This document shows, piece by piece, positions 16,883 through 26,012 of a DNA stretch of 64,000 nt (the stretch's first letter is position 1; each line of letters begins with the position of its first letter). The translations under genes were made by a program, and so were the position numbers. The DNA comes from Afipia sp. GAS231. Lineage in GTDB: Bacteria > Pseudomonadota > Alphaproteobacteria > Rhizobiales > Xanthobacteraceae. The notes under the pieces were generated by a model that was not told where the DNA came from, ran no database searches, and saw nothing but the letters and a program-made list of their open reading frames with translations. Where the stretch lies: NCBI RefSeq assembly GCF_900103365.1, contig NZ_LT629703.1, forward strand, positions 3,410,001 through 3,474,000, given 5' to 3'.

Positions 16883-17356
16883 CTACTTTTGCTTGGAGGC
16901 ACTTTCCTCGCGCACAGCGCCATCGCCCGAAAGCGCGATGGGAGCCGCCAACGCGGCATCTTGCCGGCGTTGCCGCCGGCTCCTGAACCGATAACCGACC
17001 ACAATGAGTTCACCGGGCGGGCGTCCGGCAGCTTCGAGCGGGCGCGATACCGGCAGCTCGATTTCAGCAGCCTGATTATCCTGGGTCACGGCTTCGAGCG
17101 TGCGCAGGAAATCCCGCCCCTCGGCCGTGATTTGCCAGCCCTCGTCATCGCGAAGCACATAGAAGCTGCCGAAGATATCGATCGACGGAACCCGGCCTGC
17201 GAGGCGCTTGAGACGCGCGCTCCAGTCACCGCCGCTGGCGGTGAGGATCACGATGTCCCGTTTGAGTGAAGCAAGCGTGGCTCGGCCGTTGCCGTGACTA
17301 GCCAAGATCTTCAGAATAGCAACCTGTATGCTCAAGCCAACGCCTTCGGACCGCAA
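16883..17356 (-). CDS. Conserved hypothetical protein, winged-helix-like
   Basis: A 157-residue protein without a named function. The N-terminal 80 residues (QVAILKILASHGNGRATLASLKRDIVIL in sense, then GWQITAEGRDFL) resemble a winged-helix or restriction-system N-terminal fold. The tail is basic (RFRSRRQRRQ). No ATG start is available: the frame starts with TTG at 17356, and another TTG at 17335 with GAAGG close before it is also possible. It lies convergent with the GST gene. Confidence 0.6.
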   Translation of the reverse strand: MRSEGVGLSIQVAILKILASHGNGRATLASLKRDIVILTASGGDWSARLKRLAGRVPSIDIFGSFYVLRDDEGWQITAEGRDFLRTLEAVTQDNQAAEIELPVSRPLEAAGRPPGELIVVGYRFRSRRQRRQDAALAAPIALSGDGAVREESASKQK

Positions 17357-17464
17357 CGCTTTTTGTTATTCTGCGCAGTCGTTGAGGTCAGGATATTGCG
17401 TTGCGGGGGTGGCCGTCCAGCAACCGCGGACAGTTATCCGCAGGCTTGAGAGGTTGGTGGCGCT

Positions 17465-18289
17465 TCACCGCCCCGCGATATCAAGGGCCGGCGCCCGGTA
17501 GTCCGGCGAATCCTCGTTCCGGATCGGGCCGGCGTAACCGAACTCGACCATGTGGACGGTCACATAGTCGTCGCCCAGGAACACGACACCATAGGCTTCC
17601 GGCAGATCGGCGGCGCTGGTGACGTCCGTTTCCGTGAAGTCCGGATAGCTCGCATGGTTGGTGCCGCGCAGCGACGAGACCGGCACACCGGAGACCGAAC
17701 CGGCCAGCGGTATGTGGCAGTGTCCGAAGAAGATATGGCGGATCTTGTCGCGATGGCGGCCGACGATCCGCCGGAACGCGACGTCGTCGAGCAGCATGAT
17801 ATCGTCGGTCGACGCAATATGCGTCGGCATCGGGTTGTGATGCATGAACAGGAGAAACGGCCCGGGATGTTCGCGCAGGCGCGCTTCCAGCCAGGCTTGC
17901 CGCGGTTCGCAGTAACGGCCGGCATGGGTGTCCGGTTCTGCGGTGTCGAGAAACAGGCAGCGTCCGGCCGCGGTGTCATGCGTGCCCTGCGCAAAGCCAC
18001 CGGGCCCGGTGTAGTCGGGAAAGACGCTCAAAAATGTCGCGCGCCGGTCGTGGTTGCCGATGCACAGCCGGGCCGGAATCGGAAACCGGTCGAGGCGAGC
18101 CTTGAGCCAGTCATAGTCGGCGCGGTCGCCGCAATCCGTCAGGTCGCCGGTGATGACCAACAGTTCGGCATCGTGATGGTGCTTGAGGATATCCGCCAGC
18201 GCACGCTCGAAATTGATCCGCGGATCGCGGCCACCGATCGTGGAACCGGCAGCCGTGAGATGGATGTCGGTCAGATGGATGAGCTTCAT
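17465..18289 (-). CDS. Class III metallophosphodiesterase (CpdA/GpdQ-like)
   Basis: The 274-residue protein has all metal motifs of calcineurin-like phosphodiesterases in order: DIH near the N-terminus, GDLTDCG, GNHD, the HHNP histidine pair and GHCHIP. This subgroup hydrolyses cyclic nucleotides or glycerophosphodiesters in the cytoplasm with two metal ions. The ATG at 18289 (MKLIHLTDIH) is chosen because of the family N-terminus and GAGGGAG just upstream. It is a single-gene unit, and which diester it prefers cannot be read from sequence. Confidence 0.9.
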   Translation of the reverse strand: MKLIHLTDIHLTAAGSTIGGRDPRINFERALADILKHHHDAELLVITGDLTDCGDRADYDWLKARLDRFPIPARLCIGNHDRRATFLSVFPDYTGPGGFAQGTHDTAAGRCLFLDTAEPDTHAGRYCEPRQAWLEARLREHPGPFLLFMHHNPMPTHIASTDDIMLLDDVAFRRIVGRHRDKIRHIFFGHCHIPLAGSVSGVPVSSLRGTNHASYPDFTETDVTSAADLPEAYGVVFLGDDYVTVHMVEFGYAGPIRNEDSPDYRAPALDIAGR

Positions 18290-18467
18290 GGCTCCCTCAG
18301 TCATCACGTTCCGATACCGTCCGTTGCGTGAGCGCCACAATACCCGCAACAATGAGACAGTAACGGCCCGCAGACTGATGAAAAGTTAACGCGCCGAGCC
18401 AATTGCTTCAGCTTTCTGCCCGCCGGCTGCGCGATCCGAGGCTGTCGCCGGGAACGGCACGACCGGC

Positions 18468-18827
18468 CTACAGTGACACCAGGCTTTCGAACCCGCCATA
18501 GATCAGCCGCTTGCCGTCGAACGGCATCGCCTTCGGATCCATCATCGGTTTGGACCTGGGATCGGCCATCACCTTGGCGTTGACCCGGTCGCGCTGCGCG
18601 CGCGACTTGTAGGTGACCCACGCGAACACCACGGTTTCACCGGGCTTGAGTTTGACGGCACGCGGGAACGACGTCCGCTTGCCGACCTTGACGTCCTCGG
18701 CGACCCATTCGCGGTAATCCAGCGCGCCATGCTCGCGCCAGATCTTGCCTACCTTCTTTGCCATTTGGACGTAGGCTGCGAGCTTTTTCTTCGGCACAGC
18801 GACGATAAAGCCATCGACGTAAGGCAT
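18468..18827 (-). CDS. DUF1428 family protein
   Basis: The 119-residue protein (MPYVDGFIVAVPKKK... with VVFAWVTYKSRAQRDRVN and DGKRLIYGGFE) is a clear member of the YbaA/DUF1428 family, small dimeric ferredoxin-like alpha/beta-barrel proteins without known reaction. GGAGGAAA precedes the ATG at 18827. It is 31 bp downstream of the DUF3551 gene and could be cotranscribed with it. Confidence 0.88.
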   Translation of the reverse strand: MPYVDGFIVAVPKKKLAAYVQMAKKVGKIWREHGALDYREWVAEDVKVGKRTSFPRAVKLKPGETVVFAWVTYKSRAQRDRVNAKVMADPRSKPMMDPKAMPFDGKRLIYGGFESLVSL

Positions 18828-18858
18828 CCGGGTTTCCTCCACAGCTTTTCTTGACGCA

Positions 18859-19125
18859 TCAATAGTCTCGATAAGGATCGTAGACGCGGCCACGGCGCCG
18901 CTGCTGCCCGAACGCGACGCGCGGATTGACGTTGCAGTAGAGCGCGCGCCCGGACGCCGACGCCATGCATTGGGCATAGCTGCTGTAGGCGCAGTCGCCG
19001 GGGATGCCGACGCCACGGCCCTGCAGACAATAGGGATAGTCGTAAGCCGCTGCCGGCGAAGGGCCGGCGAGCGTGGCGGCCAAAGCCGCAGACAAGGTCA
19101 AAATCGCCAACATCGCGTTGCGCAT
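18859..19125 (-). CDS. DUF3551 small exported protein
   Basis: The 88-residue product has a signal peptide (MRNAMLAILTLSAALAATLAG, cleavage near PAAA-YD) and a mature part of about 60 residues with four Cys (YCLQG, GDCAYSSYAQC, LYCNVNP). The YxYCLQ...CxYxSYxQC pattern is typical of DUF3551, a family abundant in Bradyrhizobium and related genera. The Cys pairs suggest two disulfides in the periplasm. Function unknown. GGAGAT stands before the ATG. Confidence 0.88.
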   Translation of the reverse strand: MRNAMLAILTLSAALAATLAGPSPAAAYDYPYCLQGRGVGIPGDCAYSSYAQCMASASGRALYCNVNPRVAFGQQRRRGRVYDPYRDY

Positions 19126-19207
19126 GATCGATCTCCTTTGCCTGAAGCAGGACAGCCGCGGGGCCTATGCTAAAACCCCGCGGCCGTCGTAATGTTCCCC
19201 GGTAAGG

Positions 19208-20185
19208 TCACTCCACCTTGGCGATGTTGGCGCCTTCGATCACTTTCTTCCACTTCTCGGTCTCGGCAGCGATATCGGCGCCGAACTTCTCCGGTGTCTG
19301 GATCAGCGGCTCGCCGCCGAGTTCGACCAGGCGCTTCTTCATGTCCGGCTCGGCCAGGATCGCGTTGATCTCGGTGTTGAGCTTGGCGATGATTTCCTTC
19401 GGCGTATTCTTCGGCGCCCCCATGCCGAACAGTGCGCTCGCCTCGTAGCCGGGAACGGTTTCGGCGACCGTCGGGGTGTCCGGGAGTTGCGAGGATTTCT
19501 CCGTCGTCGTCACCGCCAGCGCCCGCAGCGTACCGGACTTGATGTGCTGGATGATCGAGGGCATGTTGTCGAAGATCACCTGCACCTGGCCGCCGATCAT
19601 GTCGGTGATCGCCGGCGCGGCTCCACGATACGGCACGTGCTGCATCTTGACGCCGGTCATCGCCATGAACAGTTCGCCGGACAGGTGCACCGAGGTGCCG
19701 TTGCCGGAGGAAGCCATGTTGACCTTGCCCGGATTGGCCTTCGCATAGGCGATGAACTCGGCGACGTTCTTGGCCGTGACATCCTTGTTGACCGTCATCA
19801 CGTTCGGCACGCGATTAAAGGACGCGACCGGCGCGATGTCGCGGACGAAGTTGAACTTCAGATTGGCGTAGAGCGAGGCGTTGATGTAGTTCGCCGGGTT
19901 GACCAGCAGCACGGTGTAACCGTCGGGCTCGGCGTTGACGACGCTTTCGGTGCCGATGTTGTTGCCGGCGCCGGGCTTGTTTTCGATCACGAATTGCTGG
20001 CCGAGCTTCTCCGACAGCCGCTGGCCGATCAGCCGCGCGATGATATCGGTGGCGCCGCCCGGCGGATATCCGACCACCCAGCGCACCGGCCGCGTCGGAT
20101 AATCCGCAGCCGGAGCGCTGCCGATGGAGGCGAATGCCGAAAGGCCGAGTGCCGTCAGGCCAATCGCGGCGCGGCGTGAAATCAT
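19208..20185 (-). CDS. Tripartite tricarboxylate-type (Bug/TctC) binding protein
   Basis: The 325-residue exported protein has a signal peptide with an RR pair (MISRRAAIGLTALGLSAFAS) and the Bug-family marks YPTRPVRWVVGYPPGGATD, IENKPGAGNNIG, HVPYRGAAPAITDMIGGQV and PEKFGADIAAETEKW. Bug proteins bind carboxylates or similar small molecules. No tctA or tctB membrane gene is adjacent, which is usual for these expanded families. GGAGAAAA precedes the ATG. Ligand unknown. Confidence 0.92.
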   Translation of the reverse strand: MISRRAAIGLTALGLSAFASIGSAPAADYPTRPVRWVVGYPPGGATDIIARLIGQRLSEKLGQQFVIENKPGAGNNIGTESVVNAEPDGYTVLLVNPANYINASLYANLKFNFVRDIAPVASFNRVPNVMTVNKDVTAKNVAEFIAYAKANPGKVNMASSGNGTSVHLSGELFMAMTGVKMQHVPYRGAAPAITDMIGGQVQVIFDNMPSIIQHIKSGTLRALAVTTTEKSSQLPDTPTVAETVPGYEASALFGMGAPKNTPKEIIAKLNTEINAILAEPDMKKRLVELGGEPLIQTPEKFGADIAAETEKWKKVIEGANIAKVE

Positions 20186-20319
20186 GAATTTTCTCCCTAA
20201 AAACCGGGTTTAGAGCCCGGTCCGTTCTATTGAATTGATCGCGGGCCGCGTTGTAACAAACAAACCCAAACGCGGCCAGTGCGACACTTGCGCCTGCGAC
20301 CGCGACGAAAGGATAAGTC

Positions 20320-20739
20320 ATGTCCGTGAAGGTAAATGCACTCGACCATCTCGTGATCAATGTGACGGATGTGGCGCGCTCCACCGAGTGGTATCGCAAG
20401 ATTCTCGGCATGGAGGTCAGGGTGTTCGACCCGGGTGCGGGCAAGACGCCGCGCACCTCGCTGGTGTTCGGGAACCAGAAGATCAACGTGCGCCCGCGTG
20501 GTGCCGACAAGGTCGAGTGGTTCACCGCCGACCATGAGACCGCCGGCAGCGACGACCTGTGCTTTCTGACATCAAGCACCCCGGACCAGGTGGTCGCGCA
20601 CCTCAACGCCAACGGCGTCGCGATCGAGGAAGGCCCGGTCGCCAAACAGGGCGCCCGCGGCACGCTGCGCTCGGTCTATTGCCGCGATCCGGACGGGAGC
20701 TTGATCGAGATTTCGTCGTATGAGGGTGGGGTGGGCTGA
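20320..20739 (+). CDS. VOC-family (glyoxalase/bleomycin-resistance fold) protein
   Basis: The 139-residue protein has the paired beta-alpha-beta-beta-beta modules of the vicinal oxygen chelate fold. Likely metal ligands are the His of LDHLVINV, and the Glu of DPDGSLIEIS at the end. This architecture (WYRKILGME, CRDPDGSLIEIS) covers glyoxalase I-like enzymes, dioxygenases and resistance proteins. AAAGGA lies before the ATG. It stands divergent from the Bug gene; the reaction cannot be assigned. Confidence 0.88.
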   Translation: MSVKVNALDHLVINVTDVARSTEWYRKILGMEVRVFDPGAGKTPRTSLVFGNQKINVRPRGADKVEWFTADHETAGSDDLCFLTSSTPDQVVAHLNANGVAIEEGPVAKQGARGTLRSVYCRDPDGSLIEISSYEGGVG

Positions 20740-20773
20740 GGCGACCTTCACACCTGCGCACACCACCACTACT

Positions 20774-20864
20774 CGTCATGCCCGGGCTTGACCCGGGCAT
20801 CCACGTCTTCGCCCAGCCACTGAAAGTAAGACGTGGATGGCCGGGTCAAGCCCGGCCATGACGG
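20774..20864. repeat. Palindromic repeat, GTCATGCCCGG family, copy 2
   Basis: A 91-bp near-perfect palindrome. Left arm: CGTCATGCCCGGGCTTGACC then CGGGCATCCACGTCTT. Right arm: AAGACGTGGATGGCCGGGTC then AAGCCCGGCCATGACGG. The loop is about 20 nt. Each arm also folds on itself (ATGCCCGGG/CCCGGGCAT). Positioned after the VOC gene. Confidence 0.9.
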
Positions 20865-20971
20865 AGATGGCGGCGCATCGCCTCAACAATTTGCTCCCCG
20901 CGCGATCCAATGGCAGAACTACTCCCAAGCAAATCCAAGGCAGCCCGCCAAGAAGCTGCACGGGAGGAACC

Positions 20972-22552
20972 ATGGCCATTTCACAGCCAGCGCCGGGCGT
21001 CGTCGGACCATTCGCAGGGCTCGACGTGCCATGGCTGCTGCGGATGCGCAGCGAGAGCCGCCGCAACCATCCCTTCCTGATCTGGGCGCCGTTCGAGGCG
21101 CCGGCGCGGAGCTGGTCGTACGGCGAATTTCACGAGCGTGTCGGCGCACTGGCCGCCGGCATGGTCAAGCGCGGCATCAAGCCGGGCGAGTATGTCCTGA
21201 TTCATCTCGACAACTGCATCGAGGCGATGCTGGCGTGGTTTGCCTGCGTCGAGCTCGGCGCCATCGCGGTCACCACCAACACCCGCTCGGCGGCGGCGGA
21301 AATGGAATATTTTGCCGGCCATTGCTGCGCGGTCGCCGCGATTACGCAGCCCGCTTATGCCGAACTGATCTCGGCCCATTGCCGCGATCTCCGCTGGATC
21401 GCCGTGATCTCGCATGATGCCGGCAGCGCGCCGGCCAGCAGTGCGCCGCGCGGCGACAGCTTCGAATCCCTGTTCGCCGACAGCGCCGACCGGCCACGCC
21501 GCGCCACCGATCCGATGGCGCCTTGCAGCGTACAATATACTTCCGGCACCACGTCGCGCCCCAAGGCCGTGCTGTGGACCCATGCCAACGCGCTGTGGGG
21601 CGGCAAGATCAACGCCGCGCATGAGGATCTGCACGCGACCGACGTGCACCAGACCTACCTGCCGCTGTTTCACACCAACGCGCTGGCCTATTCGATGCTG
21701 GCAACCTTGTGGGTCGGCGGATCTTGCGTGATCCAGCCGCGGTTTTCCGCCAGCCCGTTCTGGAGCACCGCCCTCGAACACAACTGCACCTGGACCTCGA
21801 CGATCCCGTTCTGCATGAAGGCGCTGCTCGAGCACGAGATCCCCAGGAACCACAAATTCCGGCTCTGGGGCACGGCGGTGAACGATCCGCCGCCGTTTGC
21901 CGCGTTCGGCATCAAGACCATCGGCTGGTGGGGCATGACCGAGACCATCACCCATGGCATCATTGGTGAAGTCGACCAGCCCAACACGCCGATGTCGATC
22001 GGCCGCGCAGCGCCCGAATATTCGATCCGCGTCACCGACGACGACGGCAAGCCGACGGATGTCGGCGACACCGGCAATCTCCTGATCAAGGGTATTCCCG
22101 GCCTGTCGCTGTTCGCGGAATATCTCCACAATGAAAAGGCCACGACCGAGAGCTTCGACGAGCATGGCTATTTCATCACCGGCGACCGGGTCACACTGCT
22201 TGACGATGGCTTCCTCAGGTTCGGCGACCGCGCCAAGGACATGCTGAAGGTCGGCGGCGAGAATGTCGCAGCCTCCGAGATCGAACAGGTGATCGCGGTG
22301 GTGCCCGGCGTGCGCGAGGCCGCGGTGGTGGCCAAGAAGCACCCGATGCTGGACGAGGTGCCGGTGGTCTTCATCATCCCGGCCGCGGGCGTGGCAGATG
22401 CGCCGCCCGGCCTCCATGACTCTGTCATGGCGGCCTGCCGTAATTCGCTGGCGGATTTCAAAGTGCCGCGCGAGATTCATTTTGTCGATGAAATGCCGCG
22501 CTCGACCTTGGAGAAGGTGGCGAAGGCGGAACTAAGGAAGATGCTGGGGTAG
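20972..22552 (+). CDS. AMP-forming acyl-CoA ligase / AMP-binding enzyme
   Basis: The 526-residue protein is an ANL-superfamily adenylating enzyme. Visible motifs: the P-loop YTSGTTSRPKAVLW, GWWGMTET (A5), GYFITGDRV (A7), FGDRAKDMLKVGGENVAASEIE (A8) and the catalytic Lys in STLEKVAKAELRK (A10). It activates a carboxylic acid with ATP and transfers it to CoA. The ATG at 20972 follows GGGAGGAA; the frame is open further upstream but that part overlaps a palindromic repeat. The substrate is not evident; carnitine/crotonobetaine-CoA ligase-like or medium-chain acids are possible. Confidence 0.92.
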   Translation: MAISQPAPGVVGPFAGLDVPWLLRMRSESRRNHPFLIWAPFEAPARSWSYGEFHERVGALAAGMVKRGIKPGEYVLIHLDNCIEAMLAWFACVELGAIAVTTNTRSAAAEMEYFAGHCCAVAAITQPAYAELISAHCRDLRWIAVISHDAGSAPASSAPRGDSFESLFADSADRPRRATDPMAPCSVQYTSGTTSRPKAVLWTHANALWGGKINAAHEDLHATDVHQTYLPLFHTNALAYSMLATLWVGGSCVIQPRFSASPFWSTALEHNCTWTSTIPFCMKALLEHEIPRNHKFRLWGTAVNDPPPFAAFGIKTIGWWGMTETITHGIIGEVDQPNTPMSIGRAAPEYSIRVTDDDGKPTDVGDTGNLLIKGIPGLSLFAEYLHNEKATTESFDEHGYFITGDRVTLLDDGFLRFGDRAKDMLKVGGENVAASEIEQVIAVVPGVREAAVVAKKHPMLDEVPVVFIIPAAGVADAPPGLHDSVMAACRNSLADFKVPREIHFVDEMPRSTLEKVAKAELRKMLG

Positions 22553-22565
22553 CCGAACAATCCAC

Positions 22566-22678
22566 CGTCATTGCCTGCAACAAACGCGAAGCGTTTGTGC
22601 AAGGGAGCGAAGCGACGAAGCAATCCAGCGCTTCTTCTAGTGAAGAACTGGATTGCTTCGCTTCGCTCGCAATGACGG
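22566..22678. repeat. Palindromic repeat, GTCATTGCGAGG family, copy 1
   Basis: Left arm CGTCATTGC... to GAAGCAATCCAG, right arm CTGGATTGCTTCGC... to TCGCAATGACGG. An insertion (about 22575-22604) lengthens the left arm and contains its own hairpin AACGCGAAGCGTT. It lies between two plus-strand genes. Confidence 0.88.
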
Positions 22679-22710
22679 AGCAAAAAAACAAATAGCCGGT
22701 GAGGAACAAT

Positions 22711-24378
22711 ATGCGCCAACTGCAATCATTCACGAGACCTTTCGCCATCGCCCTCTCCCTCGCATGGCCCGCGTCTGCCCTCGCCCAATCCGCCGACACC
22801 GTCCTGTTCAACGGAAAAATCCTGACCGTCGACAAGGACTTTTCGGTGCAGCAGGCGCTCGCGATCGGAAACGGCCGCATCGTCGCCACCGGCTCATCGG
22901 CCGCGATGAAGAAGCTCGGCGGCGACAAGGCCAAACTGGTCGATCTCGGCGGACGCACCGTGATTCCCGGACTGACCGACGGCCATATCCACGGCATCCG
23001 CGCGGCGCTGACCTTCGGCACCGAAGTGAACTGGATCGGCGTGCCGACCCTGAAGGAAGCGCTGGAGAAAATCCACGCCGCCGCGAAGACCCAAAAGCCC
23101 GGCTCGTGGATCGTGGTCGCCGGCGGCTGGACCGAGGAGCAGTTCGCCGAGAAACGCCGGCCGACGCCGGCCGATATCGCAGCGGTTGCGCCCGACAATC
23201 CCGTCTACATCCAGCATCTCTATGACTGGCTGCTGCTGTCTCCAAAAGCCATGGAAGCCCTCAATATTCGCGACGACGCCGATGTCGCGCCCGGCGGCAA
23301 GCTCGCGCGCGACGGCGACAGACCGACCGGCGTGATCGACGCCAACGGCAACGCGCTGGGCAGGATTTTCGACAAACTGCCGAAGCCGACCATGGAACAG
23401 CAGATCGACGGCTCCAAAAAATTCTTCAGCGAGATGAACAGCCTCGGCATCACCGGCATCGTCGACGGCGGCGGGGTCAGCGTCTATCCGTCGACCTATC
23501 AGGCCGTGTTCAAGCTGTGGCAGGACAAGGAACTGACGGTCCGTGTCGCCTATCATCTCTGCTCGCCTAAGCCGGGTACCGAACTCGCCGACCTGCAGAA
23601 CCTGACGCAATTGCTGCCGCCCGGATTCGGCGACCCGATGCTGCACTTCAACGGCCCCGGCGAGATCCTGATCTGGGCCGACTGGACCGACGGCGACATC
23701 ACACCCGACGGCAAGGCCAAGCTCGCCGAACTGCTGCGCTGGGCGGCATCGAAGCGATACACGATTCAATTGCACTGGAATCCCGATCGCACCGTCCACG
23801 ACCTGCTCGACGTGGTCGAAGACATCAACAAGGATTTTCCGGTGCGCGACCTGCGTTGGGCCGTGCTGCATCTCTACAACGTTTCGGAAGACAGCCTGAA
23901 GCGGATGAAATCGCTGGGGCTGGTCTGGGGCGTGCAGGACGGACTGTACTTCGGCGGCGAGCGGTTGCAGCGCGAGGTCGGCGTCGAGCAGGCCAGGCTG
24001 ATGCCGCGGATCGCGACCGCGATGAAGCTCGGGCTGACGGTGGCCGGCGGCACCGATGCGCACCGGGTGTCGTCCTACAACCCGTTCGTCTCGCTGCAAT
24101 GGTATCTCGACGGCACCACCATCGGCGGCACCCAGACGCGCGCGCCTGAGGAAGCGCCGAGCCGGCGCCAGGCGCTGGAAATGTACACCCGCAACTCGGC
24201 CTTCATGGCCAATGACGACGACAAGCGCGGCACGCTGGAAGCGGGCAAGTTCGCCGACCTTGCAGTGCTGTCGGCGGACTACCTGACCGCGCCGGTGAAG
24301 GAGATCGGCAAGATCAGGTCTGTCATGACGATGGTGGGCGGCAAGGTGGTGTATGCGGCGGCGCCGTTTGGGAAGTGA
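22711..24378 (+). CDS. Exported amidohydrolase, YtcJ/amidohydrolase_3 family
   Basis: The 555-residue protein has a signal peptide (MRQLQSFTRPFAIALSLAWP, cleavage after ALAQ), unusual for this mostly cytoplasmic family but common among rhizobial YtcJ-like proteins. The metal-dependent hydrolase marks are LGGRTVIPGLTDGHIHG (HxH motif), HLYNVSEDS, GGTDAHRVSSYNPF and the C-terminal GTLEAGKFADLAVL. The substrate is unknown; N-substituted formamides or cyclic amides are typical. The ATG at 22711 has GGTGAGG upstream. The acyl-CoA ligase lies before it but a palindromic repeat separates the two. Confidence 0.9.
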   Translation: MRQLQSFTRPFAIALSLAWPASALAQSADTVLFNGKILTVDKDFSVQQALAIGNGRIVATGSSAAMKKLGGDKAKLVDLGGRTVIPGLTDGHIHGIRAALTFGTEVNWIGVPTLKEALEKIHAAAKTQKPGSWIVVAGGWTEEQFAEKRRPTPADIAAVAPDNPVYIQHLYDWLLLSPKAMEALNIRDDADVAPGGKLARDGDRPTGVIDANGNALGRIFDKLPKPTMEQQIDGSKKFFSEMNSLGITGIVDGGGVSVYPSTYQAVFKLWQDKELTVRVAYHLCSPKPGTELADLQNLTQLLPPGFGDPMLHFNGPGEILIWADWTDGDITPDGKAKLAELLRWAASKRYTIQLHWNPDRTVHDLLDVVEDINKDFPVRDLRWAVLHLYNVSEDSLKRMKSLGLVWGVQDGLYFGGERLQREVGVEQARLMPRIATAMKLGLTVAGGTDAHRVSSYNPFVSLQWYLDGTTIGGTQTRAPEEAPSRRQALEMYTRNSAFMANDDDKRGTLEAGKFADLAVLSADYLTAPVKEIGKIRSVMTMVGGKVVYAAAPFGK

Positions 24379-24389
24379 GGGGGCGCCCC

Positions 24390-24473
24390 CGTCATTGCGA
24401 GGAGCGTAGCGACGAAGCAATCCATCGTGCGGCAAACGAAGTCTGGATTGCTTCGCTTCGCTCGCAATGACGG
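24390..24473. repeat. Palindromic repeat, GTCATTGCGAGG family, copy 2
   Basis: An 84-bp palindrome from CGTCATTGCGAGGAGCG to CGCTCGCAATGACGG with inner arms GAAGCAATCCA and TGGATTGCTTC. It sits between convergent genes and is directly followed by another repeat type. Confidence 0.9.
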
Positions 24474-24480
24474 CTAAAAC

Positions 24481-24555
24481 GTAGGGTGGGTTAGGCGAAG
24501 CCGTAACCCACCATCTTTCTGTTGCGGTGGATTACGCTTCGCTAATCCACCCTAC
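24481..24555. repeat. GTAGGGTGGGTTA palindromic repeat bounded by 20-bp direct repeats
   Basis: The 75-bp palindrome has outer arms GTAGGGTGGGTTAG and GCTAATCCACCCTAC and inner arms TAACCCACC and GGTGGATTA. It is framed by CTCGCAATGACGGCTAAAAC (24461-24480) and CTCGCAATGACGGCTGAAAC (24560-24579), a 19/20 direct repeat. This family is widespread in Bradyrhizobium genomes. Confidence 0.85.
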
Positions 24556-24579
24556 ACTCCTCGCAATGACGGCTGAAAC

Positions 24580-25875
24580 CTAGTTCACCTCAAACCTAAT
24601 CGGCAATTTCTTCGGCCCATTCACAAAATACGCCTGCGTCATCCTGACCTCGCCGTCGAGCGCGACCGATTTCAGCCGCGGCAACAATTCCTCGAACAGG
24701 ATCTTCATCTCCAGCTTCGCCAGATACTGCCCGAGGCAGAGATGGGCGCCGTAGCCGAACGCAACATGACGGTTCGGCTTGCGGTCGCAGCGGAACTTGT
24801 ACGGCTCCTCGAATACGTCCTCGTCGCGATTGCCTGAGGCGTAGCACAGCATCAACCAGTCGCCTTTTGCAATTTTGCGGCCTCCGAGTTCGGTATCAGC
24901 GGTAGCAGAACGCATGAAGTGCTTGACCGGGGTCATCCAGCGGATCGCCTCGTCGACCAGCCCCGGGATCAGGTCGGGATTGGCCTTGACCCGCTCAAAT
25001 TGCGCGGGGTCTTCCGCCAGCGCCCACAGCGCGCCGGCGGTAGACGACGAGGTGGTGTCGTGGCCCGCGGTCGCGACGATCATGTAATAGCTTGTCGCGT
25101 CGTGGTCCGGCATGTAGTCGCCGCCGATCCTGGCATTGGCGATCACGGTGGCGAGATCCTCGCGCGGGTTGCGGCGGCGGTCCTCGGTAATCGCGCGGAA
25201 ATAGGCGCCGAAATCGTTCACCACGGACTGCATCATCATCGAGAACTGTTCCGCCGACAGCGCCTCCCTGATCCGCGCCGTATCGGGATCCTGCGGGCCG
25301 AACAATTCCTGCGTCAGCTTGAGCATGCGCGGCTCGTCCTGTTCGGGCACGCCGAGAATTTCCATGATGACATGCAGGGGATAGCCGAGCGCGACGTCGG
25401 CGACGAAATCGCACACGCTGCCCTTGTCGAGCATGCGCTGCACCGTGGCGCGCGCGATCTCGCGCACGCGGGCCTCGAACTTTCCGAGGTTGGCGGGCAT
25501 GAACCAGCCCTGGGTCAGCGCGCGGTATTTCGGATGGTCGGGTGCATCCATCTGCACCAGCGAGCGCACCAGGTTCGGCCCGCCGGCGATCTTGCGGACG
25601 CGCTCCTCGACCGCTCGCGTCATCAGCGTGGTCGGACGATCCGCGTTGTGGAACAGCTCGTTCTGGCGGCTGACGGACTGGATATGCGCATGCTTGGTGA
25701 CGACCCAGAACGGGTCGAATTTCTCCGGCCGCGCGATCCCGAGCGGGTTGTTGGCGCGAAGCCAGCGGTAGCTGTCGTGGATGCGATGGTCGGCGTAGGC
25801 GGCCGGATCGACCAGGGTCGCCGCGATGTCAGCGGGAATGTCGACATTGCCGCTCAAGGTCGCCGTCGTATCCAT
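24580..25875 (-). CDS. Cytochrome P450
   Basis: The 431-residue soluble bacterial P450 has the I-helix oxygen motif ATAGHDTTSS, the ExxR pair in DEAIRWM, a K-prime FRCDRKPNRHVAFG segment and the heme loop FGYGAHLCLGQ with the thiolate Cys380. The ATG at 25875 (MDTTATLSG) is used. The heme-loop and I-helix form resembles CYP enzymes acting on terpenes, steroids or alkyl aromatics. It needs a ferredoxin and reductase, neither of which is adjacent. Convergent with the amidohydrolase gene. Confidence 0.94.
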   Translation of the reverse strand: MDTTATLSGNVDIPADIAATLVDPAAYADHRIHDSYRWLRANNPLGIARPEKFDPFWVVTKHAHIQSVSRQNELFHNADRPTTLMTRAVEERVRKIAGGPNLVRSLVQMDAPDHPKYRALTQGWFMPANLGKFEARVREIARATVQRMLDKGSVCDFVADVALGYPLHVIMEILGVPEQDEPRMLKLTQELFGPQDPDTARIREALSAEQFSMMMQSVVNDFGAYFRAITEDRRRNPREDLATVIANARIGGDYMPDHDATSYYMIVATAGHDTTSSSTAGALWALAEDPAQFERVKANPDLIPGLVDEAIRWMTPVKHFMRSATADTELGGRKIAKGDWLMLCYASGNRDEDVFEEPYKFRCDRKPNRHVAFGYGAHLCLGQYLAKLEMKILFEELLPRLKSVALDGEVRMTQAYFVNGPKKLPIRFEVN

Positions 25876-26012
25876 GGGTTTTCCCCGTCTGCCATCATCC
25901 GCCACGGCGCGATGCGCGCCGATGATTCCAGATAGCTAGCCGGGTGAAAAGCCGAAATACTTGCGTTGAGCGGCTGGTAGGCGCTGCGGGAACAGGCCGA
26001 AACCCCATCAAC

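Noticed and set aside
19208..20185. Complete tripartite tricarboxylate transporter locus
   Set aside because: Only the binding protein is present; no TctA or TctB membrane gene is next to it.
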